Assembly: GCA_022749755.1 (NCBI GenBank)
Contig: CM040445.1
Span: forward strand, 3,183,182-3,247,181
Source: Azadirachta indica
Taxonomy: Eukaryota; Streptophyta; Magnoliopsida; Sapindales; Meliaceae
Reading direction: 5' to 3'
DNA length: 64,000 nt
In this document: positions 1 through 11,328 of the stretch, piece by piece
How positions within the stretch are numbered: the first letter of the stretch is position 1
Layout: each line of letters begins with the position of its first letter
Program-made: the position numbers and the translations under genes
Notes under the pieces: model-generated
What the model was told of the DNA's origin: nothing
The model's input: the letters and a program-made list of their open reading frames with translations, nothing else
Database searches by the model: none

Positions 1-987
1 ATTTAGGCACAACTGGCAAATACCTATAAACTTAAATAGGTTTAAATGTAAAACTTACAAGAAATTTGAGCATTAATATAAATCTTACAAAGCTAGGGAT
101 CCGAATGAAAAACTCTGTCTTCAACTTAAAAAGAACACTCAAACTCGTTTTTTAGATTTTGGCTCTGCCTCTCTTTATTCTCTCTCAATTCTTTGATGTA
201 ACTATAAATAAGAGAATTATTCTATTTATAGCCTAATTTAAAGTTAAAAGATCAAAGAAATCAAGTCAATTTGAGATAAATTCTTATGTATAGAGGTCAC
301 TGATTTTTCTCCACCAACCACCAACCACCACCGAATCTAAATTTCAAATTTTACAGTTAGTTGTTGAAAACAAGTCATACTTCAACACTTTTCATCATTT
401 ATTGTATTTTATCATATATATCTACGTATATTGTATCATTCAATTCCAACTTGTATGGTTATTTTCATTCAGGTCCTCCAACTCTGTTATTTACCACCGC
501 TCGGACTTGTCTTTTGTCGTTTATCTATCAACCCCAATAATTTAAGATATCTTGTCATTTAAGTTCTCAATCAATTACAATCATGTCCTCAGCATTATTC
601 CTTTTGTTCAATTTGACCCCTCTTATTTTTCGATCAAATGATCCGACTCTTTTCGAAAGTCCTCTAGTTTTGTCAGTTCTTTCAATTGTCCTCGTGAAAG
701 AATCCTTTATACTCAAATCTAATTTTTCATTTCTTAGATAGTAGTAATCCAATTTTCCAATCCAGTTTTATACTCCTTTAAGAGTTTCAATCCAACTTCT
801 CACTTTCTCAAGAGTTTCAACATAATTTTACATACTTTCGAATGTCTCAATCTATATTTCACTCTTTTGAGAGTTCCATTATTATTTTCTTTATCTTTTC
901 AAGAGATCTCATATCTTTTTAAATGCTTTGGACTTAATTTTAAATTGTAAACTCAAGTTTGCATCGCTCGCTTGAGTTTGAGGGAAA
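1..987. other. Intergenic, no gene
   Basis: No coding exon is recognisable on either strand. The stretch at about 776-930 contains five degenerate copies of a roughly 30-bp unit built around (a/t)agagtttcaat-like cores. The rest is ordinary AT-rich DNA lying just left of an LTR-like sequence, so it may be decayed retroelement interior. Confidence 0.5.
776..930. repeat. Degenerate ~30-bp tandem repeat
   Basis: Successive segments start with tttaagagtttcaa, ttctcaagagtttcaa, tttcgaatgtctcaa, cttttgagagttcc and cttttcaagagatctc, spaced 28-31 bp. The copies have diverged strongly. No coding function is visible. Confidence 0.45.
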
Positions 988-1188
988 TGTTAAAGATATT
1001 AATGAGATATTGTTGATTGTTGTGTGTTGATGATTGAGAGTTGAGTGTTGGTAATTTAGGTTACATTAATGTTGTAATAGTTTGGATTGTAAGCATATAT
1101 ATAAACATGTCATATAACACTTCTTATATCCAATTCAATTCAACACAATCAATACAATATACCATATTTTTCTCCACAAATCTTAACA
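988..1188 (+). mobile_element. Short LTR remnant (copia-like)
   Basis: A 201-bp segment begins TGTTAA and ends TTAACA, matching inverted termini of the TG...CA type. A purine-rich tract (gagtttgaggga) lies directly upstream, as a polypurine tract would before a 3' LTR. A TATA-like run (atatatataaac) lies inside at about 1093-1104. No second LTR or pol domain is visible, so this is a remnant. Target-site duplication was not established. Confidence 0.45.
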
Positions 1189-1874
1189 CATCTTATGTTA
1201 TTAACAAAATGAATGATATTTTAGGTTATTGATTGTTTATTACTCAAATGGAGTGATTTGCTATGTATTGTCTAGGTTACAAAGTTCTTGATTAGTAGGT
1301 GCCGCCGGAATTCACTCACAAATTTTGAGGATAATGTATGCTACCAATATAATTTTCTTTTCTTTACTACTTTCTAAGTGATGTTTATGGAAGGCACAAC
1401 ATGTTGTGATAAATGCCTCCATTTCTACAAATTTTTACCCTCAAGTTAAGTATCAGCTTTCTCCTAGTGAAATATAAAAATTATGTGGATTTTATAATAT
1501 TATTCAAATCTCTTAGATCATTTATTTATCTGGTGTTTTTAAACTATGTTCTGCGATGATTATATTAGATCATATAAACCTTGATGTCAGTTGTAGAATT
1601 ACATTTTTCGTAGGTGAACTTCAGAATTTAAAACAGTTTCAACTTATAACTGAAAGGGGATATATTGATGCTACTACATGATTATTTAAAGTAGTAATTA
1701 CATATGGGAATAATTGAGGTACCCTAATCTAGAATTATGGTAGGATAATGAAAACAGAATAACCCATTATTCTCTCTTCCGACTGGCTGGGATAGTAGAT
1801 TCATTTCACATGATAAAAACTGATGAGCTTGGTTGACATGAATAATCAGTGTAGTTTGAATGTTGAATTGCTCA
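1189..1874. other. Intergenic / NPF4 3' flank
   Basis: No gene is seen. The part from about 1700 to 1874 lies just downstream of the NPF4 stop codon on the minus strand and probably holds its 3' UTR. Confidence 0.5.
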
Positions 1875-4800
1875 TCAAGGCCCAACTGACCTATTCCTGT
1901 AGCGGTTGGCCCAGAAGAGAAAATGCAAGAAGTTAAGGCCACTTAGTGTACACATCAACCAGTAGAATCTCTCGAGGTGATAGTGATTCAAGTTGCTGCC
2001 AAAGAGCCATGGTGTGTGCCGATAAGCACTGGTGATATCATTGACAACAGATACAAGCACTGAGCTGAAGTAGTATCCCATGGCCAGTGAGGCCCAGGAA
2101 AGAGACGTGGCCAAAGACCTCATACTCGATGGGGCCTCTGTAAATAAAAATTCCATCATGCCAGCTAAGGTGAAAAGATCAGCCGATCCGAGGAACAAAT
2201 ACTGCAAGGCTACCCACAGGAATGTGATAGGTAGAGGTTCGGCAGAATTCAGTAGCCCTGAATTACTGGCCACTCTCTTGCGCTTGATTTCCACCACAGC
2301 TGCCACAGCCATGGCCACAATAGAGAGTACTAGTCCTGTCCCAATTCGTTGTAGATGAGTAATCCCTATCTCGGTTTTGCTTATTTTTCTCCCAAAGGGA
2401 ATGATAATATGGTTATAAAGTGGTGCAAGAGTCAAGATAAAGATGACAGGGAACACTGGGAGAGAAGCTGGTGGGACTTTTAAGGAGCCAAGCTTGGTAT
2501 TCATGGTTGCTGCTTGTTGAACTGAAAAGGTGGAGAGCTGAGCAAGACAGCAGTTCAACAATATGGTGGACATAAAGATGGGGAGAATCTTTAGAACTAT
2601 TTTGACCTCTTCTACCTCCTTTACTGTGCATTGTAAAATTGGGTGGGCAGGGTCATTGATCAATGCTTTATTAAGAAACTGGAAACCTTCTGTTGGAATT
2701 TGTCTTGACACTTCTTCTTTACTATTTTCCTCACTGCTTTCAGTCGTAAAGGATGGACTTGAGTGCAGTTCCATGACAGCATTGCTAGAATTCTTCAATT
2801 TGCAGGTATTATAAATTGCAGCCATCAGAACCTGTGTATGACAGGAATGAAAGAGGGTTATTTAAATGGTGCTATTCATTTCAAAATCAAATTGCTTTAT
2901 CGATTGATTTATCTGAATTATACCTTGAGCATGGTGGTAATGGGGCTTCCAACTGGAATTTTGTTTCTGTAGAAAGGAGAGCCAAGGAGAAATATTGGGA
3001 TGGAGAGCAGTATTGTCAGAGTGGAAGTCCCAAACCCCCATTGCCAGCCTTTGTTGTCTTCAATCCAGACCACAAAAGTGACTGCAATTAGAGCCCCACA
3101 AGAAAGGCAGAACACATAGTAGTTAAAAAATGCTGATCTCTGCTTCCTTCCCTGTTGCGTGGTCTCATCAAATTGCTCAGCTCCATGTGGAGGAAGTGAA
3201 CCTTTTATTCCTCCAACACCCAATGCCACGAGATAGAGACCTGCAAACAACATCACTGCTTTCCCGCCTTCAACTTGATGGCAAGAAGTGTTGCTGTCCT
3301 CTAGAACACAGGTTGGGGGTTTCAATGAAGGTATATGAGCTTGGACTGTCAGCAATAACAAACCCTATTTCCATTGTTCAAAGTTAGTTAAGACATGTAA
3401 AGGTAAAACTATGACAATATTTTTAAATTAGAGAACCAAAACAAAATCTAGTATCCTACTGATTCTATTATCCCATTTGAATAACTCTGGATTGATTAAC
3501 CAACATGTGGTAGACCATCAGGATAATATGATCACAAACGGTTAAAACAGTGGCGAAGATTTCGAATACCACATGAATTTTCTCTTCTTTTCAATTAGGC
3601 TTTCACCGATTACGTCTTATCACGTAGTATGACCAAAAACTAGAGTCTTTTGAAGAGCACTATATTATATTTCACAATCAGGAAATTTGTTTCCTTCCAC
3701 CTACTTAACTTCTTAATAGGGCAATCACTGCAGAATCTGCGGGACCTAGCCGGGTCACCCTGAGTGTGACAGGAGGATACAAGTACAAGGCAAATAAATG
3801 CTTTTAATCTACAATTTTCTTTTCCTTGTCAATTTCCCCTTCTTACATATCATTGTTAGCTGGCTTTTCTACGTTCCTATTGGTGACAAAGCCGTAATAT
3901 TCCTGGGACATTGATTGATTTTACGTTAATATAACCTACTGAAAACTATTGTGGGGCTGATTCGTATGATATTTATTGTTAATCAACATAGTAGCCATAT
4001 AACTAGCACATGCCCTGGATGGATGAGTCATTGTATGGTTCATTTTACAAGATGAGATCCAAGAGATGCAATAGTGGTTAATCCTGCCTACCTCTGGTCT
4101 ATGCCTTAATGTTGTCCTCAAAAGAGACCTGACAGAATCAAACAGGTCTTTCTTACAACTTGCAGCAGGTTGCAGTGCTAGTCGGTGATGCCTACTGTGA
4201 ATTTTAATTATCACATTCCCAGTCCTCACATTTATGTTGAGAAATCTCTAGATACTATAGCAAGTTGTCGAACTGTATGAAGCATGATATTCCATTGAGT
4301 ACTACATTCTTTTGAGAAATTAACTAGAGAATAAAATGTGGATAAGCTTAATTCTTCCAAGAATCTTACCATGAATTCTATTGCTGCACTTATGACATAG
4401 ATGCAGTAGGCGGTGCAAATACAATCAGCTAAAAAGCCACCAAGGATAGCAAGGAGGAACGCTGTGCCCATGAAATTGGTGACAACGTTTGCAGAGGTAG
4501 ATGGAGAAAAATGCATGAACTTTGAAAGGTACAGCACAAGGTTGCTTGCAGTGGCCAGGTATGCTAGGTTCTCCAGCACCTCCACAACTGAGTTTTGCAA
4601 TATAACAAATTCTCATTAATAAGCCTCATGTTTCTAGTGGTAATTCATAGTACAACTTGCAAATATAATAATTCTAGTAAGATGTATGTTCTTATATTTA
4701 TCTAAAAAGTACATGTTTGAAGATTTTGCATCAACCAAGTTTTTTATATTATGATAAGCATGTGACAAAAAGGTGAAAAATGTGGTTACAGAAATCGAAC

Positions 4801-5022
4801 TATACTGACCCAAGCTAAACGAGGCAGCAAGCATGCCACCATGACGGCCTCTCGAGGCAGGTTTATTCCTCCAGTCGACATAACCTTCCCATGTGTCTGT
4901 CTGGTGCATCTCATCCTACAAAAGGACCCAAAGAATTTATAAAACATACCACGATCAATTAAGTGGGAAAAAACTTGAGATAGAAGACATAAATACAAAT
5001 ATGAAAACAGAAATTCCACCAT
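1875..5022 (-). CDS. NRT1/PTR FAMILY 4 (NPF4.5/4.6/4.7-like) transporter
   Basis: Proton-coupled MFS transporter of the plasma membrane. Known NPF4 members move abscisic acid, gibberellin or nitrate; the substrate here cannot be read from sequence. Coding exons (minus strand) are 4810-4915, 4370-4587, 2924-3364 and 1875-2831, all with GT-AG borders and matching phases. They give about 571 aa, the normal family length. Visible motifs are WEGYVDWRN and GRHGGMLAAS at the N-terminus, EVLEN (ExxE without the following basic residue, as usual in NPF4), GVGGIKGSLPPHGAEQFDE, and the C-terminal EAPSSMRSLATSLSWASLAMGY region. The start is uncertain. Either ATG 5020-5022 forms a tiny first exon (ATG followed by a gtgg donor, joining in frame to GATGAGATG at 4915), or translation starts at ATG 4907-4909. 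No stops or frameshifts are seen, so the gene looks functional. Confidence 0.9.
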
Positions 5023-5111
5023 TGTATTATATATTGTAAAACTCGTGCTGGAGCTCAGGTTATAGAGGAGCTGATGAAGAAGTTTTTTGAGCCACTAGGT
5101 AGTAGTATGTG

Positions 5112-5126
5112 GAGTCTTATATATAG
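5112..5126 (-). promoter_or_regulatory. Probable TATA box of the NPF4 gene
   Basis: On the minus strand this reads CTATATATAAGA, about 95 bp upstream of the candidate ATG at 5022. Position and sequence fit a core promoter, with transcription predicted to start near 5085. Confidence 0.5.
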
Positions 5127-8100
5127 AAAATAGGCTGAGAAATTGGTGGCCCAACCTGTAGAGAAAGGTCTAGACTAGTTGAAAAGGACTATTCATTTTC
5201 TCTTAAGTTGTCAAGCTTCACAGGTTGCACACATGAAAAAAAAGGGAGAGGCGGGGTGTTCTTATCTAGGATCACTTGGTTGTAATGAAACAAACCTGAA
5301 ACGGAAAGAGAGAATTAAAGTTAAATAAGGAACCAATCTCCTATACATATATCAGTTACGTGTAACTTGAAGTGGCAATGCTAATCATGAAAATAACTCT
5401 AATAAAAAAATATTAGTCCCTCTGAAGCGGTATACAGGTGTAAGAAAGTGATTATCCTCCTATATATTGGAACATGGTGTTGGATGATTTCCAGTATAAA
5501 CTGTACAATATGTACTTGTCAATGTAGATGGATAGCACAAAATGAGATATAAATTTAAAAAAGCTGGTGGACTAGATTAAATGAGATCATAATGGTATGT
5601 TCTTGTGCTTGAAGATTGAAATTAAACTTTGTAGCTTTTCAGAAATGCCCCACAGCCACACACAAATCCATAATCACTCACCCTGGTAGTGGGAACACCA
5701 CTGGATGTTAAAAGCTAATCTCGAGAGATCAACGCTTTGTCTACTTGCACTTATCTTTGGATTATCCTATTCTGATCTTTCCTAGCAAAGAAAGATGTAT
5801 GCTCTTCTATAGAATCCTAACATGGACTTCCATCTGATTATTTTACATTTGCCTGCTTGTGTTCTATTTTAGCCCATTTCTTCTGTGAAATCAAGGGCAT
5901 CAGATATTTTATCTATCATTGTTGCTGCTCTTGTGATTGTTTCTCTTTCATGTTTTTTGTTGGGCTCTGATCTTGGACTGTATCGCTTCTCACCAGTAAA
6001 GCCGTATGGTTAATGATATATTCGTTTTAATGCTATTGCCGGGTGAAGTCGGTTTCTTTTCTGGCCACCTTTAATTCTTTAATTCCCTTTACAATCAAAT
6101 ATGTGAATATGGCACTCTCGATAATTTTGGGTCCATGAGATCTCCAAATTGAGTGGCTAATATCCTTAAATCAGCGGGTCCTACCAACCGATCATTTACT
6201 CCCATGTTTGCCGCCCTATGGTAGCTTACCTCTTATTCAATTCAGAGGACCCTGAAGAAATGATTACGTTGTTTTGAAAGAATATATCAAAAGATAAAAA
6301 ATTAAGCAGTAATAATAATAATAAACAGTTCACGTTTTTGTCTGATAGAGAGCTCCAGCCATTGGGCAGGCCAGGGAGAAACTAGTTGTCATTGTCACAT
6401 TACTGTTGCATGGGAACTTTCTATCTTCTTATAAATGAACAGTCCTGAGATTAGATTAATGGTGCAAGTGTGTGGATCAGTTTATTATTGGGTTGCTGCG
6501 GATACTATGGGAATGATGGAATAATCCCTTAGTTTTCTAGTTGCCGGGAGTTCATATTCTGTAAAGCCCGTCTGTACAGAATCCCCACTCAAGGAAAGTT
6601 AGAGTGAGTTTGTTTTCAAAACAGGTTATATTCTGATTCTCCGTTCTTGGAGATTAAAGGATTTCCCATATGACCTGTTTAGATGGAAGAATGTTAAGAA
6701 TGCATATGATGAATAAATTAATGGATGTGAGCAAATTTCTCGGGCAACTTCTATAACGGCATAACTTATTTTCATTCCTGTTTGACTTACGTTCATATTC
6801 TCTGATTCGAAGCCATCTGAGCGGACTGTGTGGTGAAATGAACTTTAGCTTATGAAGTATCTTTCAGCGCAACTGACAAGGGTGTGAAAAGCGTTAATAG
6901 ATTTCATATCATATAAAAGAAAAGGCACTTATATATTCTTCCATGTCAGTTAGCATATTGTAAATGATCTGTTACCTGTAACTTAAGCTAGATCTCAACA
7001 TATTCTTTCTCCAGAAATCCTGCATAGGAGTAAGGCTGAGAGTTATCAAATTAATGATTAAGGTTAGGATTGTAACCAATGAGCATAGAACTACATGATG
7101 TTCTAATTGCATTGGAATTTATCGTGTGAGTAGCTTTTGTATTTTGACCTTGTGTCCCGATGAGTCAGCTTCTGGAACTACCCAAGTGCCAGGCCATTCA
7201 GGGAAAACTGAATGATGCCAATCAAACTTCACATAGGCAACAGCCAATGTGCTATGCTTTCCCGTAGGTGCTGAACATGATCACATTTTGCAGATAAGGA
7301 CCATTAGAAGTGAAAGATTACTTAAAGAAGAAACCAATAATTAATTTCCATACTGTTCAAGCTTCCTTAGAGGGAAAAAATATTGAAAAAATGGTTTAAA
7401 CGTGATGGATTATGGGCTTGGCCAACATTAAAGGCATGGAAAATATTTGTCCTGCATGCGTTGGATTGGAGAATGTTATCCGCACAATGCGAAAATGATC
7501 TGAGAACTGCCGTTTCTGACATTTTTCACAATGAAATCACCATGAGCAGGGTTGAGAAATTTGCTGGGAGCATTAGTGCATGTTTATTTCAGGAAATTTA
7601 ACTAACCATTAGCGAGCGGATAACCATTTTCAGCAATGGCAAAAACGATGGTCGGAAAGTGATAGCAAGCACTTTTGGGCCATTAATCAGAAGCTCGAGC
7701 CTCAACCTGACGCATCAAAGAAAATGTTGTCGACAGCTCACCCCACTCCAACATGTGTTGTGGGCTTCCTTGATCAAAACAGCTTTAATTTCAATTTTAA
7801 TTTTTGATAAATAGAGGCAAGAGTTAATCATTACCGAACTTTTTTTTTTTTTTTTTTTTTAACCAGTAAATTGAACAAAATTTTAATGTATCATTACGAA
7901 AAGAAAAATATAATCAATGTGCTGCAGTTGATGATTTTACAGTCTCTACAACATGCTCTTTTAAAATATAGTTGAGTGAGATAATAAAGAGACTGCTTTT
8001 TACGCTTATACTCTTAGAAGCGGCAATAATATAATTTTTTAAATATTTTATTCAATTGATAAATATCACAACATCATAGGAGTTAGAAAAAATTTTAAAT

Positions 8101-9590
8101 AATATTTGAAGAATATTGTATAAATATAGATAGTATTTTATACACACACAGAGAGACGTATGTGTGCGTGCGCGCGCATCTCCCTTGGAAGGCAGATCGG
8201 TTGGTTTTATATGACTGAGGGCTTTGCCTTTCAAAACATGAGCACAGTAAGAAGAGGTCCAAAGGCTAAGGTCATACACTACTAACAAAGAAGCCCAATA
8301 CGTTTTAGAATTAAGGGCCGTGACAGTTCTGAACATAAGTTTGGACTCTTTACAACTTAGACTATGGGCACCTAGGCCGAAAAGGGAACCATAATAATAA
8401 TAATAATAATAAACTCTGTTACAAAATGATTGTCACTTTCTTGTTCAATGGTCATCAACACCCCCCAAGTCCCCCATCAAAATTACACTTTTCCCCAAGG
8501 TTCTTTCCGAATATCAATCTTCAGAATTGATATATGGTATTGCGGCATCCATTGTCTATGTGTTCCTGCTGGAAACTGATGGACAAGAGTGGTTTTTTTT
8601 TTTTTCAGACCAAAAGATCAGGCAGAGGTGAGTTGGTATTGTTATTACTAAAAGAAAACGGTGCATAAACAGGGTAATGGGTAAGCTATATTATATTTAT
8701 ATACATAATACCGTGTGAGAAGGAATTAAGGTACTAAATATAGAGGGATAACGAAAATGACAATACTCTTTATCAACAACACCACATGCATCTTCTTATT
8801 AATTAATTAATGTGGTCCAGCGGAGCTGAGTTAATTTTATTCTCCATAAGCTGTAGTTCAAGTGTTTCGAATAACCCTTGCTTCCGAATATATAATTTTT
8901 GCGTACATTGCTTGAAAACATGATTAATAATCGGTTTCAGGCCTTGCAGCACTAATCAGTCAACCACTATATATTGCTTTATGCTACCACAAATACAGAG
9001 CATTCGGCCGTTGATGTCCCGTCTTCTTCTATCACTTGAATTCATATATTAAACAAGGGGAAAACTTTTTTTGGTTCATGCATTTCTTTTCTGCTATTTG
9101 CGGCTACCTATGATGAGTGTTAGTTATGGCTGATGATCCAATCACAAGAGAAGAGAAAAGAAAAGAAACACTACTGACATGTTTTATATCACTTAATAGT
9201 AATTATTGTCTTAATCATATTAGACAGGTGTTCCTTTATCAACCATTGTTTTATTGGATAACTGGGATTTATAGTAGTACATCATAGTGCCAAATTATAT
9301 TATTATTAAACTATTCAACTAATGGTTGCCCAACGAATTAGCATTTTTATTTATATCAATTTACTAAGTCAAAATTAATGAAATTTGAAACCTTTGAGAA
9401 CCTAAAAATCCATGAAATTAATTAAGACGTAATTGATAAAAGGGTGATGAAATCTTTGTTTAGTTCGAATACTAATACTACTAATAATAATAATAATAAT
9501 AAGATGATTGGGATTTTAAGCAAAAGGAGGGATCCAATGGACGGAGTAGAGTATCCAAGACAGACAGTACAAAAATCAATTTTTTTTTAA
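5127..9590. other. Long intergenic region, no gene recognised
   Basis: Short open frames here lack codon bias, homology or splice partners. Simple features are a T run at about 7841-7860, an alternating purine-pyrimidine stretch at 8140-8178 (acacacaca to gcgcgcgc) and AAT microsatellites near 8393-8412 and 9480-9501. The left end is the NPF4 upstream region. Confidence 0.5.
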
Positions 9591-9960
9591 CAAAAAGACA
9601 AGGTAGGGACCCACAGTCACTTGACGTGGGCCAATGAGTAACAGACGTGTGGGAAACCGAGACGCGTGAGTGGTGGGAACTGACCGGGTCGAAGCTAGGA
9701 AAGCCCGGGTGGCTGAGCCATGACTCAGTCTGACTCGCCCTTAAATTTCGAGCTCGCCACCTCCCAAAAAGACAGCGACTGATTAGACTTCTACTTGATA
9801 TTCTCTCTCTGCTCTTCTTGCCTCGTTGTCATCTTCTGCATCTCCACCTCCCATATGCCGTTACCATTATACTCGCCTTTCCCCACCCCATTTACCAAAT
9901 TACCCCTCCTTCAGCCGATTTCTGTACAATGTCCATAAAGCCCCTCCCGTGGATATGATC
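9590..9960 (+). promoter_or_regulatory. GC-richer promoter-like block upstream of the HD-Zip gene
   Basis: This block stands out from the AT-rich surroundings. It holds several ACGT-core elements (ttgacgtgggcc near 9621, agacgtgtggg near 9643) and a TGACTCA palindrome near 9721, which are bZIP-type sites. A CT-rich run follows at 9790-9930. It lies about 1.4 kb upstream of the HD-Zip ATG, so it could be a distal promoter or the start of a longer leader with an intron. The assignment is inferred. Confidence 0.35.
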
Positions 9961-10419
9961 CAACAGGCATTTCGATATTAATGATGCCTGTGATTTTATT
10001 TTATCTTATTTATTTTCCTTGGTCAAGGATAATTGGGAGTATTAATAGCTTTCATTTTTATTTATGTATTTTTATGTCAACTAATGTCCAAAAAGAATTG
10101 ATCATACATAGCGTTAAAACCTCTTAATATAATAATGCAGACCCACCTGCTAGCTAGAATATCAATCACAAACATTAGATGCTCGTACCCATTGCTTAAT
10201 TAATAAATGGATTCTTACCGCAACTTTAATATTCTGTAGGAAGATGTTTTAAGAGAATTTTATTTATTTATTTTTTCAATCGTAGACATTTTTATTTGTT
10301 TAAATTGTGGACCAAAAGCTTTTGATATAGATAATTAGTAGGAGTTACTGTTTGCATCTTAAAAAAATTGACTGATTTTTCTTTTAAATAATTAAGAAAA
10401 TTAAGTTTGTAGATCTAAG

Positions 10420-10842
10420 GGTTCGTTTAATATAACTTTTCAAATAGAGGTTTTTAAAGTAGAGGTAGAATTTTTATGAGTAGAGTTTTTAACAAAAATT
10501 TATTAATCGTTTCGTTATCACAAATGACTTTTGAGAAAATTTGAGTAATTATTTTAATAGATAAATTTTTAATGTTTTATTTTAAAGAAATAACGTAAAA
10601 TTTTTAAAATAAAGTAAGGATATTTTAAATAATTTTACCTTTTGAAAAAGCTGGAGAGGCTCTACGGTCAAAAACTTAAATTTTAATCTTCTTCTAATAG
10701 AAGAAAAATAACTTTTTTAATTTCCTAAAACTCTTATTTATTGTCAATGAAACGACATTAAAAAATTTAAAAACAAATTTTATCATTAAAAAAATTTTTT
10801 TAATCAATGAAAAAGTTAAACTACACGGTCACTAAATTTGAT
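10420..10842. mobile_element. Possible MITE (hAT-like)
   Basis: A 0.4-kb AT-rich segment starts ggttcgtttaatataactttt. Its right end, read on the other strand, is gaccgtgtagtttaactttttc, a loose inverted match. No clean target duplication was found. The internal sequence is non-coding. Confidence 0.3.
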
Positions 10843-11165
10843 AGGTTATTCCAAATTTCAGGGATATGAAAATGTGGGTGTTGATTTTTTCTTTTTTGGG
10901 TTTTATTAGAGAAAAAGTAATCCTCTTAATCGGAAAACCTCTTAAGAATTTCAGTCACTGCAATCAGAGAGGGTCATTAAAGTAAATTAATTTTTAGCTT
11001 ACGTGCACATATGCTGCACTTATTATAACCCAACAAGGTCTTCCCTCAGAAGAGAGAGTTCCTCTCTTCCTATCTACTTTTTCATCTTCCACATTTTCTG
11101 TTCTCAGAAGCTCTCTTCTGCTGAAAACTCTCAGGAATTTCCCTCAATTTTTTTTCTTCTGAGTG

Positions 11166-11246
11166 ATGGGTATGACCTGCCGCTGCTCCCACACGTCGCA
11201 TATCACAGAAATCATAATCACCAGCTTTTTCCGCCATAAGTCTTAA
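11166..11246 (+). CDS. Upstream ORF (26 aa), candidate conserved-peptide uORF
   Basis: ATG GGT ATG ACC ... TAA encodes 26 residues, beginning MGMTCRCSHTSH and ending SFFRHKS. It sits 83 bp before the main HD-Zip start and stops before it. Established knowledge: Arabidopsis ATHB-1/HAT5 carries a conserved peptide uORF (CPuORF33) in its leader that represses translation of the main ORF. Family and position match; I cannot align the peptides here. The second in-frame ATG (11172) could be the effective start. Too short for ordinary gene finding. Confidence 0.6.
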   Translation: MGMTCRCSHTSHITEIIITSFFRHKS

Positions 11247-11289
11247 ATTCCTACGTGGATTCTTCACCGTCTGATTAAAAGCTGTAGTT

Positions 11290-11301
11290 ATGGCAGCTTA
11301 A
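11290..11301 (+). CDS. Minimal uORF (M-A-A-stop)
   Basis: ATG GCA GCT TAA lies 27 bp before the main ATG. Such tiny uORFs can reduce re-initiation at the main start. This is sequence observation only; function is not shown. Confidence 0.4.
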   Translation: MAA

Positions 11302-11328
11302 TAGGAGTGGTATATAAGTTTGATTTAA

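Larger units (their letters stand above)
11040..11328 (+). promoter_or_regulatory. 5' leader of the HD-Zip I gene
   Basis: A pyrimidine-rich stretch (ctcttcc, cttctgtt, tttttcttctg) typical of a plant 5' UTR runs into the HD-Zip start codon at 11329. It contains at least two upstream ORFs, listed separately, so translation of the main ORF is likely to be controlled from this leader. Confidence 0.55.

Noticed and set aside
2080..2358. 92-aa plus-strand frame
   Set aside because: Antisense shadow of NPF4 exon 4; no independent signal.
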